DNA of 64,000 nt, taken from the NCBI RefSeq assembly GCF_030682845.1, contig NZ_JAUXNK010000031.1, positions 1 to 64,000 on the forward strand, given 5' to 3'. Shown in pieces: positions 9,553-19,734 of the stretch; position 1 is the first letter of the stretch; each line of letters starts with the position of its first letter. Source of the stretch: Methanolobus sp. Lineage in GTDB: Archaea > Halobacteriota > Methanosarcinia > Methanosarcinales > Methanosarcinaceae. The notes under the pieces are model-generated. The model was not told the origin of the DNA. It saw only the letters and a list, made by a program, of their open reading frames with translations, and did not search any database. The position numbers and the translations under genes are program-made.

Positions 9553-10313
9553 AATGATCCCAACTGATAAGCATGCACAAAGATAGCAATTCCCACCATA
9601 CATGTACTTAATACATAATCCTTTGTGCTCATTCTGAGATTTATCAGAGTCATTGGTTTACCTGTGTATCCCTTGGAAACCATAGCCTGATACACCCTGT
9701 TTGTACGGTCATAGCTTTTAATGATCAACATACCCAAAAGATTACCAAATATGGAAAGACCGTGGTAATTAGCCTTTAAGGTAAATCCCTTGCATTCCAT
9801 TGACTCCCACATCCTGCTGAATTCATCCATTATGACGAAAATGTACCTGTATGTGAACATGAGCATCTGCACAAGTATGCCTGGAACCCTGAGGGCATAT
9901 AATGCTTTTATGGTCATATCAAATCTTGTAGTTGCCAGCATGGTAATAGCGAGTGTAACTGCAGCAAGGGCCCTGATTATTATAAGGGAAGCATATGCCA
10001 GGCCTTCCATTGAAACCGAAACTCCGGCTATGTTTATGAGTTCCGTGCCTTCAACCGTAAGAGGCATGATCAGCAATAAAGGGAAAAGGAAAAAGAAAAC
10101 CATGCGTATTCTCTTCAGGGCAAAACCAATTGGTAACCCGGATATAAGTAATATGAATAGTGAGAACAAGAACCCTAATAAAGCAATCCTGATATCGTTT
10201 ACAAAAACAAAAGAGAAAATAAGCAAGGTGAAAGACACTATCTTGGCACGGGGATCGAAGTGATGTATTGGCGAATCCATTGATGCAAATTCATCTATCT
10301 CCGGATATTCCAT
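9546..10313 (-). CDS. cbiQ: ECF transporter transmembrane protein CbiQ/NikQ
   Basis: MYRYIFVIMDEFSRMWESMECKGF-type EcfT signature (RYIF...EFSRMWESMECKG). Confidence 0.92.
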   Translation of the reverse strand: MEYPEIDEFASMDSPIHHFDPRAKIVSFTLLIFSFVFVNDIRIALLGFLFSLFILLISGLPIGFALKRIRMVFFFLFPLLLIMPLTVEGTELINIAGVSVSMEGLAYASLIIIRALAAVTLAITMLATTRFDMTIKALYALRVPGILVQMLMFTYRYIFVIMDEFSRMWESMECKGFTLKANYHGLSIFGNLLGMLIIKSYDRTNRVYQAMVSKGYTGKPMTLINLRMSTKDYVLSTCMVGIAIFVHAYQLGSLW

Positions 10314-10347
10314 TAAACACCACCTTCAATCAAATATAAGTGTTAAC

Positions 10348-10803
10348 TTATTCACTTTTAGATTTCCTTGATGACAAGTACAGTGCTATACCTGCAATTC
10401 CAAGAATATACCCAAAGCCCGCACCAATTCTTGTAGCCAGTGGCAATTCAGCTTCTTCCGGTTCACTAACCGCATCACCTGTGAGACTAAAAGTCTTTTC
10501 GTTCTTGTGGCCGCTTTCAGAAACAACTACCCTGTATTCAGACACACCTATTTTGGGTGTAAAGTAATACACCCCATCCGAATCGGTCGTGTCTTCAATA
10601 TACAGTTCCTCTACACCATTCTTAATAGTATAGATAATGACATCTGCATTGGCCATAGGATCCCCGCCACCAAACCAGGCCTTAACCTCAACTTCCGTAA
10701 TCCGTTCCTGAACATAGACCCTGTGTGCAGAAACTGCAGGCATCAAAAGTGTCAGGGCCACACTTACCAAAACTAAGATCCTGATAATCTTTAAAGAATC
10801 CAT
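10348..10803 (-). CDS. Secreted/membrane accessory component of the Ni/Co ECF system (NikL-like, carboxypeptidase-regulatory-like fold)
   Basis: Signal peptide, one beta domain, C-terminal TM; positioned between cbiM and cbiQ where NikN/NikL-type subunits lie. Confidence 0.65.
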   Translation of the reverse strand: MDSLKIIRILVLVSVALTLLMPAVSAHRVYVQERITEVEVKAWFGGGDPMANADVIIYTIKNGVEELYIEDTTDSDGVYYFTPKIGVSEYRVVVSESGHKNEKTFSLTGDAVSEPEEAELPLATRIGAGFGYILGIAGIALYLSSRKSKSE

Positions 10804-11429
10804 TATCTCATATCCCCCTTGTCCAGTGGTAACAATTCAGGTCTCACTTTCAAGAGGAAAGTAACAACCGAACCTGTTATGACCCCTTCAATGAACATTA
10901 CCGGAACATGGGCCATTATCACCACATAAGCTATCTCCCTGAACTCTTCTCCAGTACTTATCAACATCAAAGCCAGAAGAATACCTGATAAGAATATCCC
11001 CAGTGATCCACACAGGGCACCTAACAATGAAGGGTTGATACCCTTCCTATATCCGAACCTGAAAGTCGCATATGCAAGAAGGGCCGGCACACCCATCATT
11101 ACATTATTGATACCAATGGTCGTGATGCCACCGTGCTGGAAAAGGAATGACTGCAAAGTGAGGCCAACAAGCATTGCAGGAAATGCCATGATGCCAAGTA
11201 CAACTCCAAGGAGTCCGTTTAACAGAAGATGTACACTTGTCGGACCAATGGAAACATGAACCAGGGAAGCGACAAAAAAAGCACCTGTCATGATGGAGAT
11301 CTTTGGAATCTCTTCAGCCATGTTGTGCTTGCATTTGCAACTCCAGAGAATCACAGCATTCAAAGCTAGTGCTATTGCCCAGCCGGCAACAATGACCGAA
11401 AAAGACAACACACCGTCTGAAATATGCAT
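10803..11429 (-). CDS. cbiM: ECF transporter substrate-binding membrane protein CbiM/NikM
   Basis: Starts MHISDGVLS, the CbiM/NikM signature. Confidence 0.95.
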   Translation of the reverse strand: MHISDGVLSFSVIVAGWAIALALNAVILWSCKCKHNMAEEIPKISIMTGAFFVASLVHVSIGPTSVHLLLNGLLGVVLGIMAFPAMLVGLTLQSFLFQHGGITTIGINNVMMGVPALLAYATFRFGYRKGINPSLLGALCGSLGIFLSGILLALMLISTGEEFREIAYVVIMAHVPVMFIEGVITGSVVTFLLKVRPELLPLDKGDMR

Positions 11430-11558
11430 AATTTTAGCCTCAGAATTAAGATAAGTTATGAATTGCTTTTACATTAATGTGATTTCGACCAGAGAATGAA
11501 TAGCAATATATAAAAAACAATTGATAGGGCGGATAGATGGTCACCCCATCAGTCAGAT

Positions 11559-12503
11559 CTATTCTTTCCTCGTTATCTTATAGAGAGCACCAAGTATGCC
11601 TGCAAGGGCAATTGTTGCTACAAATCCGGGAGTACTCGCTGTCTTGCCTGAAGGGGTAGCTTGTGTTTCCCCTGCTGCTTTTGGAGGGAAAGACTCTATT
11701 ATCGGGACTATAAATACGCCCCTTACCGGCTGACCCTGTTCAGGCTCCATGGTTACTCCAACGAACCAGATTCCCGGCTCGTCGAGGGTATAAAGGAACT
11801 CACCATTATCATTTGTCTTGGCAAGTCTGGTGAATACCATCGGTGCATCATAGGGGAACATCTCTTCAGCTGCTTCCACTATCTCAATACCATCCTCCAG
11901 GGTATTATATATCTCTATTTCAACATTAGCACCAGCAAGAGCCTCACCATTGTAGAGTGCTTTCCCGGCAAAGACAAATCCTTCCTCCATTCCATAGGGT
12001 CTCATATAAGGAATGATCTCGGTTTCCTGGCCAACCTCAGTATCCCAGCCAACCCACATTTCCTCGCCAGAGTGAATAATGGCTTTGGTGAAGTCTACCA
12101 TATCTTCATCAACATCCTCATATTTTACAGAGATGACTGAATCTCCCATCTGATCTACTGTAAAAGAGGTTTTATATGCAACAAAGGTGCCCATGTTTCC
12201 GTCTTCATCCATTCCGTCAACGGTTATTTCTTCAACTGTGAGTTGCTCAACCGTACCGTCTGGTTTGGTAACTGTTACTTCAGGAACATTAGACATATCA
12301 AAAAGGATATGTTCGTAAGGGTGACCCCACATAATGTAAATGTCTTTAGTGTCTCCAAGTTCTGCAATGTAGTCTATCGGAGCTACATCCCAGATGGTAT
12401 CTTCGCTATCACTGGGGAAAACCATAGTGAAATGCGCAGCTGCAATACCTGATGAACAAAGAATGATGCCTGTTAATAATAAACTAAAGATAATCCGTCT
12501 CAA
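11559..12503 (-). CDS. DUF4198-type secreted nickel/cobalt uptake protein (NikK-like) with PGF-CTERM-like anchor
   Basis: Signal peptide, DUF4198-like sequence (HFTMVFPSD...MWGHPYEHILFD), C-terminal STPGFVATIALAGILGALYKITRKE. Confidence 0.75.
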   Translation of the reverse strand: MRRIIFSLLLTGIILCSSGIAAAHFTMVFPSDSEDTIWDVAPIDYIAELGDTKDIYIMWGHPYEHILFDMSNVPEVTVTKPDGTVEQLTVEEITVDGMDEDGNMGTFVAYKTSFTVDQMGDSVISVKYEDVDEDMVDFTKAIIHSGEEMWVGWDTEVGQETEIIPYMRPYGMEEGFVFAGKALYNGEALAGANVEIEIYNTLEDGIEIVEAAEEMFPYDAPMVFTRLAKTNDNGEFLYTLDEPGIWFVGVTMEPEQGQPVRGVFIVPIIESFPPKAAGETQATPSGKTASTPGFVATIALAGILGALYKITRKE

Positions 12504-12711
12504 ATTGAACCTCCGATGGTTTAGTAATTGAAGATGGTAGATAACACTAAATAAATACTTGTTGCTACTAAAAGCGCTTATTAATAAAGACTATCATAAT
12601 AGATGCTATGATTAAGCACAATAATGGCAAGTCACATAGAAATGATTAAAAAAGGATTTTTACATGACGCAAGGTTTCAATAAGAAAGAAACACTATCCT
12701 AGATTGTTGTC

Positions 12712-13686
12712 ATGACAAACTTTTCACCAATAACTGCCGCAAAAGCCCTCTGGCAAATGCGGATCAAAAAAAGACCTTTTGTACTCTCCCATGCAGTTAA
12801 TTCTTCATGCAACATGAGATGCAAATTCTGCGAGTACTGGAAGGAGAGCGGACCCCAGATGGAGCTTCAAAAGGTTTTCAGTTTGCTTGATGAGGCAAGG
12901 GGGTTTGGTATACAGGTCTACAACGCATGGACTGTTGAGCCGTTGCTGAGAACTGACCTTCCACAGATATTCGAACACGCCAAAGGCCTCGGAATGACGA
13001 CATCCATGATAACCAACGGCCTTCTGCTGGAGAAGAGAGCCGAGGAACTTGTTCACCTTGACTATCTTTCTGTGTCAGCCGACGGCACATCCAGCTATAG
13101 GGAGATAAGAGGAGTCGATTTTGAGAGGATATTGCCTGGCATCATCAGGGCACGAGAAGTAATGGGCAAGCCCGTGCTGTTGAACTGCGTCATCAGCGGA
13201 AAGAATCTTGATGATATCGAGGAACTCATTCTCCTTGCAAAGAACCTCGACCTGAAGATATCCTTTGAACCCATGTATGAGTTTGGCAGCATTGCCTCAG
13301 ATACATGGAAAGAGCTTGGCATAAGGGATATGGAAAAATATCGCAGGACTGTGGATAAGATCATCGAATTGAAAAAGGAGGGTTACCCCGTAATCAATTC
13401 CCTGACATACCTTGGAATGGTAAGAGACCTGAGAACTGATTATACATGCCATGCCAATGACCTGATACTGTGTGTTGCATCAGACGGGAGCATTGAGAAC
13501 TGCAGGGTACACAGGGAACCGGTAGGCAATATAAGGGACGGAATTGCAAATGTATGGGAGAGGACGCGGAAAGAAAGAAAGGAAAACGCGGCAAAATGTG
13601 AAAAATGTCTGTTCTTCGGATATGTGGAAAACAGCATGCTCTATGATTTCAATCTTGAGGTCATGAGACACTATGACTGGATGTGA
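12712..13686 (+). CDS. Radical SAM protein (SPASM-like C-terminal Cys motif)
   Basis: CNMRCKFC (CX3CX2C), SVSADG, C-terminal CVASDGSIENCR...CEKC. Confidence 0.88.
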   Translation: MTNFSPITAAKALWQMRIKKRPFVLSHAVNSSCNMRCKFCEYWKESGPQMELQKVFSLLDEARGFGIQVYNAWTVEPLLRTDLPQIFEHAKGLGMTTSMITNGLLLEKRAEELVHLDYLSVSADGTSSYREIRGVDFERILPGIIRAREVMGKPVLLNCVISGKNLDDIEELILLAKNLDLKISFEPMYEFGSIASDTWKELGIRDMEKYRRTVDKIIELKKEGYPVINSLTYLGMVRDLRTDYTCHANDLILCVASDGSIENCRVHREPVGNIRDGIANVWERTRKERKENAAKCEKCLFFGYVENSMLYDFNLEVMRHYDWM

Positions 13687-13756
13687 GCTGAAGTCCATAT
13701 ATCTAAGACTAATTTTATATAAGTTATATGATAATATATGAGATATCTAAGACAGG

Positions 13757-14392
13757 TTGATTTCCATGATATCTACAAACACCCGCAGGGTCCTTCTTCT
13801 AATAATAGTATCCTTTCTGCTGGCATTGCCGACATTAGTAGCAAGTGCGAGCGCAGAAACTGTTGTACGCATATCCCCCGAGGTGACGCGCGTCAGTGAG
13901 AACGGGAACTTCTCCCTGGAAGTGTTCATTGAGCCTGATGCTGCGGTTTCAGGTGCTGAGTTCGCGTTGACATACGACCCTTCACTGGTGAAAATAATTC
14001 ATGTTTCTGAAGGTGTTTTCCTTAGTCAGGAAGAAGAACAAACCATGTTCTCACCCGGCAGTGACAATACCAACGGTACACTAAGCGGAGTGTACGGACT
14101 GGTGCTTGGAGGAGAGAAGGCACTTGATGCAGGTACCTTCGCAAACATAGAGTTCATCGCCACAGGAAAGGAAGGTATTGCCCATATTGAACTCAGGGAT
14201 GTTACAATCACTAATTCCACTGGTACGAAATTACCGGTGGTAATTAAGAACGGCAGAGTGCTTGTAGGTGATGTACGGGACATCAGCCCATCATCGAACA
14301 CAGACCAGACAAAGGAAGCAGGCTACCGACAATCGGCGCTGATTATTTTTGCACTGGCAGGTATGTTCCTGGCAGCAAAGAAGAAATTGTAA
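13757..14392 (+). CDS. Secreted cohesin-domain-like protein with C-terminal TM/basic anchor
   Basis: Signal peptide; SGAEFALTYDPSLVKIIHVSEGVFL...GTFANIEFIATGKEG is cohesin-like; C-terminus SALIIFALAGMFLAAKKKL. Confidence 0.75.
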   Translation: MISMISTNTRRVLLLIIVSFLLALPTLVASASAETVVRISPEVTRVSENGNFSLEVFIEPDAAVSGAEFALTYDPSLVKIIHVSEGVFLSQEEEQTMFSPGSDNTNGTLSGVYGLVLGGEKALDAGTFANIEFIATGKEGIAHIELRDVTITNSTGTKLPVVIKNGRVLVGDVRDISPSSNTDQTKEAGYRQSALIIFALAGMFLAAKKKL

Positions 14393-14416
14393 GATTATGG
14401 GGTGCCGGGGCTCTTG

Positions 14417-15196
14417 TCACTTATTTTGTGTGATCTGAATATTTACTCGGTCCCCATTACGCAGGCCCAGTATTTCTGCAGCACTTCCCTGGTTCACTGC
14501 AATCTCGAAAAACCCATGGCTTCCTATGATACAGAGTATGTCGCCAACCTGCACTTGCCCGTATGTTTGCAGGAATGGGACGCAATGATCTGCTATCTGC
14601 AGGACTGTACCGGACATGATTTTCCGGTGAACGAGATTATGAGGGATATTAGTTATCACATTCCCAAAGTCGTCAATATAATTAACTTCAGCCAGTATAC
14701 AGTTATCCCGTATTACTGCGTCCGAAATATCAAGACCGATATAATCATCGATCTTTCCGCCAACTTCTCCGGCAGCCATACCCTTTGCGATAAAAGCCCC
14801 TACGCGTGCGAAGATATCCCTGCCATGAAAGGTTGATGAGACAGTGCTTAGAAGATCCTTATTGGTAATTTCGTAAACCTTCGGATCACCCAGCTTCCCT
14901 GCTGCAGGCACCATGAGTCCATTGTCGGGACCTACGAAGTACTGTCCTCCTGAGACTATTACTATCGCTTTTCTGGAGGTGCCCACCCCGGGGTCAACAA
15001 CAGCTATATGGACTGTCCCTTCCGGAAAATATTCTGCCACACTGTAGATGGCAAAGGCGCCTGCGCGTATATCAGCATGCGGGACAGAGTGTGTGATATC
15101 CACAATATCCATACCGGGACAGATACCAAGTATCACAGCTTTGAGAGAAGCAGGATAGAGGGTCCCGAAATCAGTTGTAAGGGTCACGATTGCCAT
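14417..15196 (-). CDS. SAM hydroxide adenosyltransferase family (DUF62; SAM-dependent chlorinase/fluorinase-like)
   Basis: VTLTTDFGTLYPASLKAVILGICP..., VVDPGVGTSRKAI, GPDNGL. Confidence 0.88.
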   Translation of the reverse strand: MAIVTLTTDFGTLYPASLKAVILGICPGMDIVDITHSVPHADIRAGAFAIYSVAEYFPEGTVHIAVVDPGVGTSRKAIVIVSGGQYFVGPDNGLMVPAAGKLGDPKVYEITNKDLLSTVSSTFHGRDIFARVGAFIAKGMAAGEVGGKIDDYIGLDISDAVIRDNCILAEVNYIDDFGNVITNIPHNLVHRKIMSGTVLQIADHCVPFLQTYGQVQVGDILCIIGSHGFFEIAVNQGSAAEILGLRNGDRVNIQITQNK

Positions 15197-15292
15197 AATA
15201 GCCGGATTTACGCGGTACTATAAAAGTTGTATGATACACAAAGAGATACTCCGGAAAGAGAGATCAATAAAAAAGAAAAAGAGTGAGAAAAC

Positions 15293-15319
15293 AAAGTAAT
15301 GCCCAGAGGGCATTACTTT
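15293..15319 (-). terminator. Strong hairpin AAAGTAATGCCC-AGA-GGGCATTACTTT at thiC 3' end
   Basis: 12-bp perfect stem, overlaps the thiC stop; followed on the minus strand by a T-rich run. Confidence 0.7.
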
Positions 15320-16599
15320 AAGAGGTTGTAGCTCTTGTTGACTATCTTGAGTGCGCAGAAGTCACCGCACATCGTGCATGCGTCTTCATCGCCCGGTGCC
15401 CTGCTGTTCCTGATGCTCCTTGCAAGCTGCGGGTCAAGTGCCAGATTGTACATTCCTTCCCAGTCTAGTCTTGCGCGTGCTCTGCCCATTGCAAGGTCAA
15501 CGTCGCGGCTTTCCTTGTATTTTACCATGTCACCTACGTGTGCTGCGATCTTTGATGTCCTGACACCCTCGACAACGTCTTCAAGGTTTGGAAGTGCAAG
15601 GTGTTCTGCGGGTGTTACGTAGCAAAGGAAGTCACAGCCTGCTGCTGCAGCAGTAGCCGCACCTATTGCTGTTACGATATGGTCCCGACCTGCACCGATA
15701 TCAGTTACCAGTGGACCGAGCATGTAGAATGGCTTTCCGCCGCTCATTGATTTCATGAGCTTGACGTTCATCTCAACCTCATCAAGTGGAACATGACCCG
15801 GACCTTCGACTATGACCTGCAGGTCGTATTTGTCGTGTGCCTTCTGTGCGCACTCAGAGTTGATGATGAGTTCCTGAACCTGTGCCCTGTCGGTCGCGTC
15901 GTGGATTGCGCCTGCACGCATTCCGTTACCTGTTGAAAGGGTGACTTCGTGCTCTTTGAGGATCTCACAGAGATAATCAAAATGTTCAAAAAGTGGGTTT
16001 TCTTTCTCGTTGTGCAGCATCCATGTGCTCATGAATGCACCGCCACGGGAGCAGAGACCACCGAATCTGCCATGTGCCTTCAACCTGTCAAGAACAATGT
16101 TGTTGATACCTGTGTGAATCGCCATGAAGTTTGTACCGAGTTTTGCCTGCTCCTCGGTCGCATACCAGAGGTCATCTTCCGTCATATGTATGATGGAACC
16201 GTCTCTCTTTGCTGCGGTAATGAATGCCTGGTAAAGTGGTACTGAACCTACTGAAAGAGAAATTGCGTCACACACCTTCTTCCTGATACCAAGGAAGTCC
16301 CCGCCGGTACCGAGTTCCATAAGTGTGTCTGCGCCTGCTGCTTCTGCTGCCTTTGCCTTTGCTATTTCCATTTCTTCATCAACTATGTCTGATGATGCAC
16401 CTATGGATGCATTGACCTTGGTCCTGAGCCCTTCACCGATACCACAGAGCTTGATGTCCCTGTAGGGAGTCATTGGGATGACGATCCTGCCTGAAGCGAT
16501 ACCGCGCCTTATGAAATCAGGGTCTTTGCCTTCATCCTTGGCTACGATCTTCATCTCTTCTGTAATTTTACCATTCTTTGCATCTGTTACTATTGTCAT
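15313..16599 (-). CDS. thiC: Phosphomethylpyrimidine synthase ThiC
   Basis: VEGPGHVPLDEVEMN, GPLVTDIGAGRDHI, C-terminal CTMCGDFC Fe-S motif. Confidence 0.97.
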   Translation of the reverse strand: MTIVTDAKNGKITEEMKIVAKDEGKDPDFIRRGIASGRIVIPMTPYRDIKLCGIGEGLRTKVNASIGASSDIVDEEMEIAKAKAAEAAGADTLMELGTGGDFLGIRKKVCDAISLSVGSVPLYQAFITAAKRDGSIIHMTEDDLWYATEEQAKLGTNFMAIHTGINNIVLDRLKAHGRFGGLCSRGGAFMSTWMLHNEKENPLFEHFDYLCEILKEHEVTLSTGNGMRAGAIHDATDRAQVQELIINSECAQKAHDKYDLQVIVEGPGHVPLDEVEMNVKLMKSMSGGKPFYMLGPLVTDIGAGRDHIVTAIGAATAAAAGCDFLCYVTPAEHLALPNLEDVVEGVRTSKIAAHVGDMVKYKESRDVDLAMGRARARLDWEGMYNLALDPQLARSIRNSRAPGDEDACTMCGDFCALKIVNKSYNLLK

Positions 16600-16954
16600 G
16601 ATCTGTTCCTCGGTATTTGATGTACCCTACAAGAATCATATCGTATATAACACTTTTTAAAAAATTTACTTTCATGCAAATCAACTTAACTTTATTTGCC
16701 AAATGTAATGTAAAAAAGTAAAACATATACATCAGAAGATTTAACAGAAAAAGAGATAATAGAGGTTGCAAAATAAATGAAAGCAGATCTTTGCTAAACT
16801 GAACTTGAATTGATATTAAATTAAGTTGTCTTGTTTTACACATAGGGAGACTTTTGCAGGAGATGGTTAAAAGCCCTGCTGTAATAACAATGAAAATGAG
16901 ATGAATGAATAAAAAAATAACAGGTTGGAAAAACTCAGGTTCAGCCTGATATTA

Positions 16955-17932
16955 TCACTTTTTGTCTTCAAGAGACCTCAGGTCCTCGGATAATTTGCGG
17001 AGCATGCGCAGGTTCTCCCGGTGAAGGGAAACCGTAAGATCGCTCAGCATTCCAAAAAAGAACATCTGGAAACCTGCAAGAAGAAGAATAGCGGTAAGAA
17101 TTGTAAGAGGTATGCGGGTAACACCCTGAACCCATTGAAAGACCACGAACAGGCCCGTAATAAAACCAGCCAGCATAAATGCCACGCCTATGATACCAAA
17201 GTAGAACATAGGATTATGCAGCCTGGCCATCTTGTAGATAGTCCTGGCTATTCGCGCACCATCTTTCACCGGATGGAGCTTGGTATCAGCTTTATAATGC
17301 CTTTTCAGGTAGGAAATCGGGACGACCTTTATCCTGTGATCCTTCTTGATGCTGTCAATGGTCATCTCGGACTCTATTTCAAAGCCCATCTCCCTCAGTT
17401 CAAAGGACTTAACAGCTTTATAGGTATAACCCCTGTAGCCTGTCAGAACATCATCAAGCCATTCCCCGTATGCAAAACCGAATAGCTTGTTAAGCATCCG
17501 GTTACCAAAGTGATTCAGCTTTGTAAAAGCTCCTGCTTCGTAATCTGCAAACCGGTTCCCCATGACATGGTCAGCACTGCCGTCCAGGAGAGGTTTCATA
17601 ATTGCATGCACGTCGCTTGCGAGATATGTGCCGTCGCCGTCTATCATTACAACATATTTGCTGTCGATAAGGCTAAATGCTTCCTGGATAGCCTGGCCCT
17701 TGCCTTTACCACTCTGGACGATCACACGGGCACCCTCTGCTTCCGCTATACTTCGTGTAGCATCAGTGCTGTTACCGTCAATTACAAGGATATTGTCGAA
17801 GCCCTCGGACCTGAAATTCTGTATCAGCTGTCCGATAGTGGCTTCCTCGTTAAGTGTGGGTATCAGAACACACACTTCTTCAGTCGGCAATGAACTCACA
17901 CTTTTCCGATTAGAGGAGGCCCATACTGTCAA
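16955..17932 (-). CDS. aglJ: Glycosyltransferase family 2, dolichol-phosphate/AglJ-like S-layer N-glycosylation enzyme
   Basis: [25 protein letters not shown], two C-terminal TM segments. Confidence 0.82.
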   Translation of the reverse strand: MTVWASSNRKSVSSLPTEEVCVLIPTLNEEATIGQLIQNFRSEGFDNILVIDGNSTDATRSIAEAEGARVIVQSGKGKGQAIQEAFSLIDSKYVVMIDGDGTYLASDVHAIMKPLLDGSADHVMGNRFADYEAGAFTKLNHFGNRMLNKLFGFAYGEWLDDVLTGYRGYTYKAVKSFELREMGFEIESEMTIDSIKKDHRIKVVPISYLKRHYKADTKLHPVKDGARIARTIYKMARLHNPMFYFGIIGVAFMLAGFITGLFVVFQWVQGVTRIPLTILTAILLLAGFQMFFFGMLSDLTVSLHRENLRMLRKLSEDLRSLEDKK

Positions 17933-18461
17933 GCTGCTGCCTTACGACCTCAACACCCTGCTCACAGTTCTCAGGGGATTTGCCGCCGGTGACAACCAGT
18001 TTACCTGAGCTGAAAATGAGCACTACTACCTTGGGGTCCTCAATGCGGTAGACAAGCCCCGGGAACTGCTCTGGCTCATATTCGATGTTCTCAAGACCAA
18101 GCCCTATTGCAATCGCATTCAGGTTCAGGACAGCCTGCAGATCTGCGGAAGCAACTATATTCTGGACGGTGATCTCTGGTTTTTCGAGGGTCTTGATGCC
18201 TATTCCATTGAGCTTTTTGGCCATGTTGCCTATGACCGTGTGGACATCAGCTACATTCTTTGCGCCGGTGCATACCACTTTTCCAGATGTGAACACCAAG
18301 AATGCAGCCTTTGGATCAGTAACCCTGTAAACGAGACCGGGAAACTTTTGTTTGTTATACTCTGCACCCTCGAACTCGGCCTCTATCTTAGTGAGATCGA
18401 ATTCTTCTGCAAGCTTTGTAGACGCTACTACATTCTCAATCTTGATATTATAATCTGACAT
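17910..18461 (-). CDS. tbp: TATA-box binding protein
   Basis: Two direct TBP repeats ([29 protein letters not shown] / [29 protein letters not shown]). Confidence 0.97.
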   Translation of the reverse strand: MSDYNIKIENVVASTKLAEEFDLTKIEAEFEGAEYNKQKFPGLVYRVTDPKAAFLVFTSGKVVCTGAKNVADVHTVIGNMAKKLNGIGIKTLEKPEITVQNIVASADLQAVLNLNAIAIGLGLENIEYEPEQFPGLVYRIEDPKVVVLIFSSGKLVVTGGKSPENCEQGVEVVRQQLDSMGLL

Positions 18462-18612
18462 GGTATATCCTCGTATTTAAAGCGAAGTTATATTCAGCGA
18501 TTGGATATATAAACTTATACCCTCTTGCTTATATATCTTTTTAAAGAAATGCATTTGGCATTTGTCCAGGCCCACCCATGCATACAACAAGGCAATATCC
18601 TATATAAAGTAG

Positions 18613-19716
18613 TCATCCTTGAATTTTTTTAAGGCCTGTAAGGATCGCATCATACTTGCTGCACACCCTTTCCATAAGGCTTCCATCCAGGTTCCGGTGG
18701 GTGGGAACAAGTATGTCAGCCCCTTCGCTCACATTCACGCCCCCGGCCGAAAGACCATAGTCAGGAGCTATAATTACGCCTTCTGCAGATACTCCAAGCC
18801 GCAGATCCTTAACAATACGGGCTACCATCTCTGTTGCCGGTTTGACCTTCTTACTGAAAACAAGAGCCTTTGAAACATATCTTTCTTCCAGATCCTCAAC
18901 AAGCTCGGTGCTCTCTTTCACCTTCTCAGGGTCGGAGATATTCTCCAGCGCCTTCATAGCTTCGATAAGGTCGTCAAATGTTGTAGATCCGACTTCGATT
19001 ATCTCACCGTCATAGTACTTGCTGACACGCTCCCTGTATCCCCTGGAAATTACAAGCTTATAGATATCAGCAAGATCTTCCAGTTCTTCTTCCGTCGGGT
19101 CATATGCGTTGATGACCCTGTACTCCCGGATGCCACACATCCCCATAAGGGATTCATACATTGGCGTCACTCCCACGAACCTGCGTCCAAGCCATTTGTT
19201 AAGGCCACTCTGCCCGCTCTGCTGCCTGGAAAGTTCGACTATCTTCTGCTTGATAGCCTCAGGGTCATTGGACTGCAGCCCAAAGTAATCCGCAAAAAGA
19301 GGAGTTGTTCGGAGCAGCTTGGTCCTGCCATGAGGGACAGCCTCGACAAGCCCCCTTTCCTTAAGCTCGCGGATATGGTCATAAGCAGAGTTACCTCTCT
19401 GGTCGATCAGATCCGACTGGACCAGCGGCTGATGATATGCGATCATTGAAAGGGTTCGCAGCATCGGAGCGCTCAGTTCTTTGGGGGCGAATGGACGTAC
19501 GATCTCCGCATAAGCTGGCTTCACCTGCATTACATAGCGCTCTCCCAGATCAAGTATCTCAATGCCGCTCTCACGTCCTGTGTAATCAGCAATGAGACCC
19601 CTGACAACAGTGATAACCTGTTTCTTGGGCTTGTTTAGCAGCCTTGCCAGTGTCAGTGCATCGATTGCTGAACCCGCGGCAAAAAGAGCCGCTTCAATTG
19701 CTTCCCTGTCATTCAT
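18613..19716 (-). CDS. scpB: Segregation and condensation protein ScpB with long C-terminal extension
   Basis: N-terminal winged-helix ScpB (EAALFAAGSAI..., MIAYHQPL..DLIDQRG); total 367 aa, next to scpA and smc. Confidence 0.9.
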   Translation of the reverse strand: MNDREAIEAALFAAGSAIDALTLARLLNKPKKQVITVVRGLIADYTGRESGIEILDLGERYVMQVKPAYAEIVRPFAPKELSAPMLRTLSMIAYHQPLVQSDLIDQRGNSAYDHIRELKERGLVEAVPHGRTKLLRTTPLFADYFGLQSNDPEAIKQKIVELSRQQSGQSGLNKWLGRRFVGVTPMYESLMGMCGIREYRVINAYDPTEEELEDLADIYKLVISRGYRERVSKYYDGEIIEVGSTTFDDLIEAMKALENISDPEKVKESTELVEDLEERYVSKALVFSKKVKPATEMVARIVKDLRLGVSAEGVIIAPDYGLSAGGVNVSEGADILVPTHRNLDGSLMERVCSKYDAILTGLKKIQG

Positions 19717-19734
19717 ATTTTGTCGTGCACCTCT

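Noticed and set aside
16600-16950. Possible TPP riboswitch upstream of thiC
   Set aside because: No CUGAGA-type conserved core seen in the minus-strand leader.
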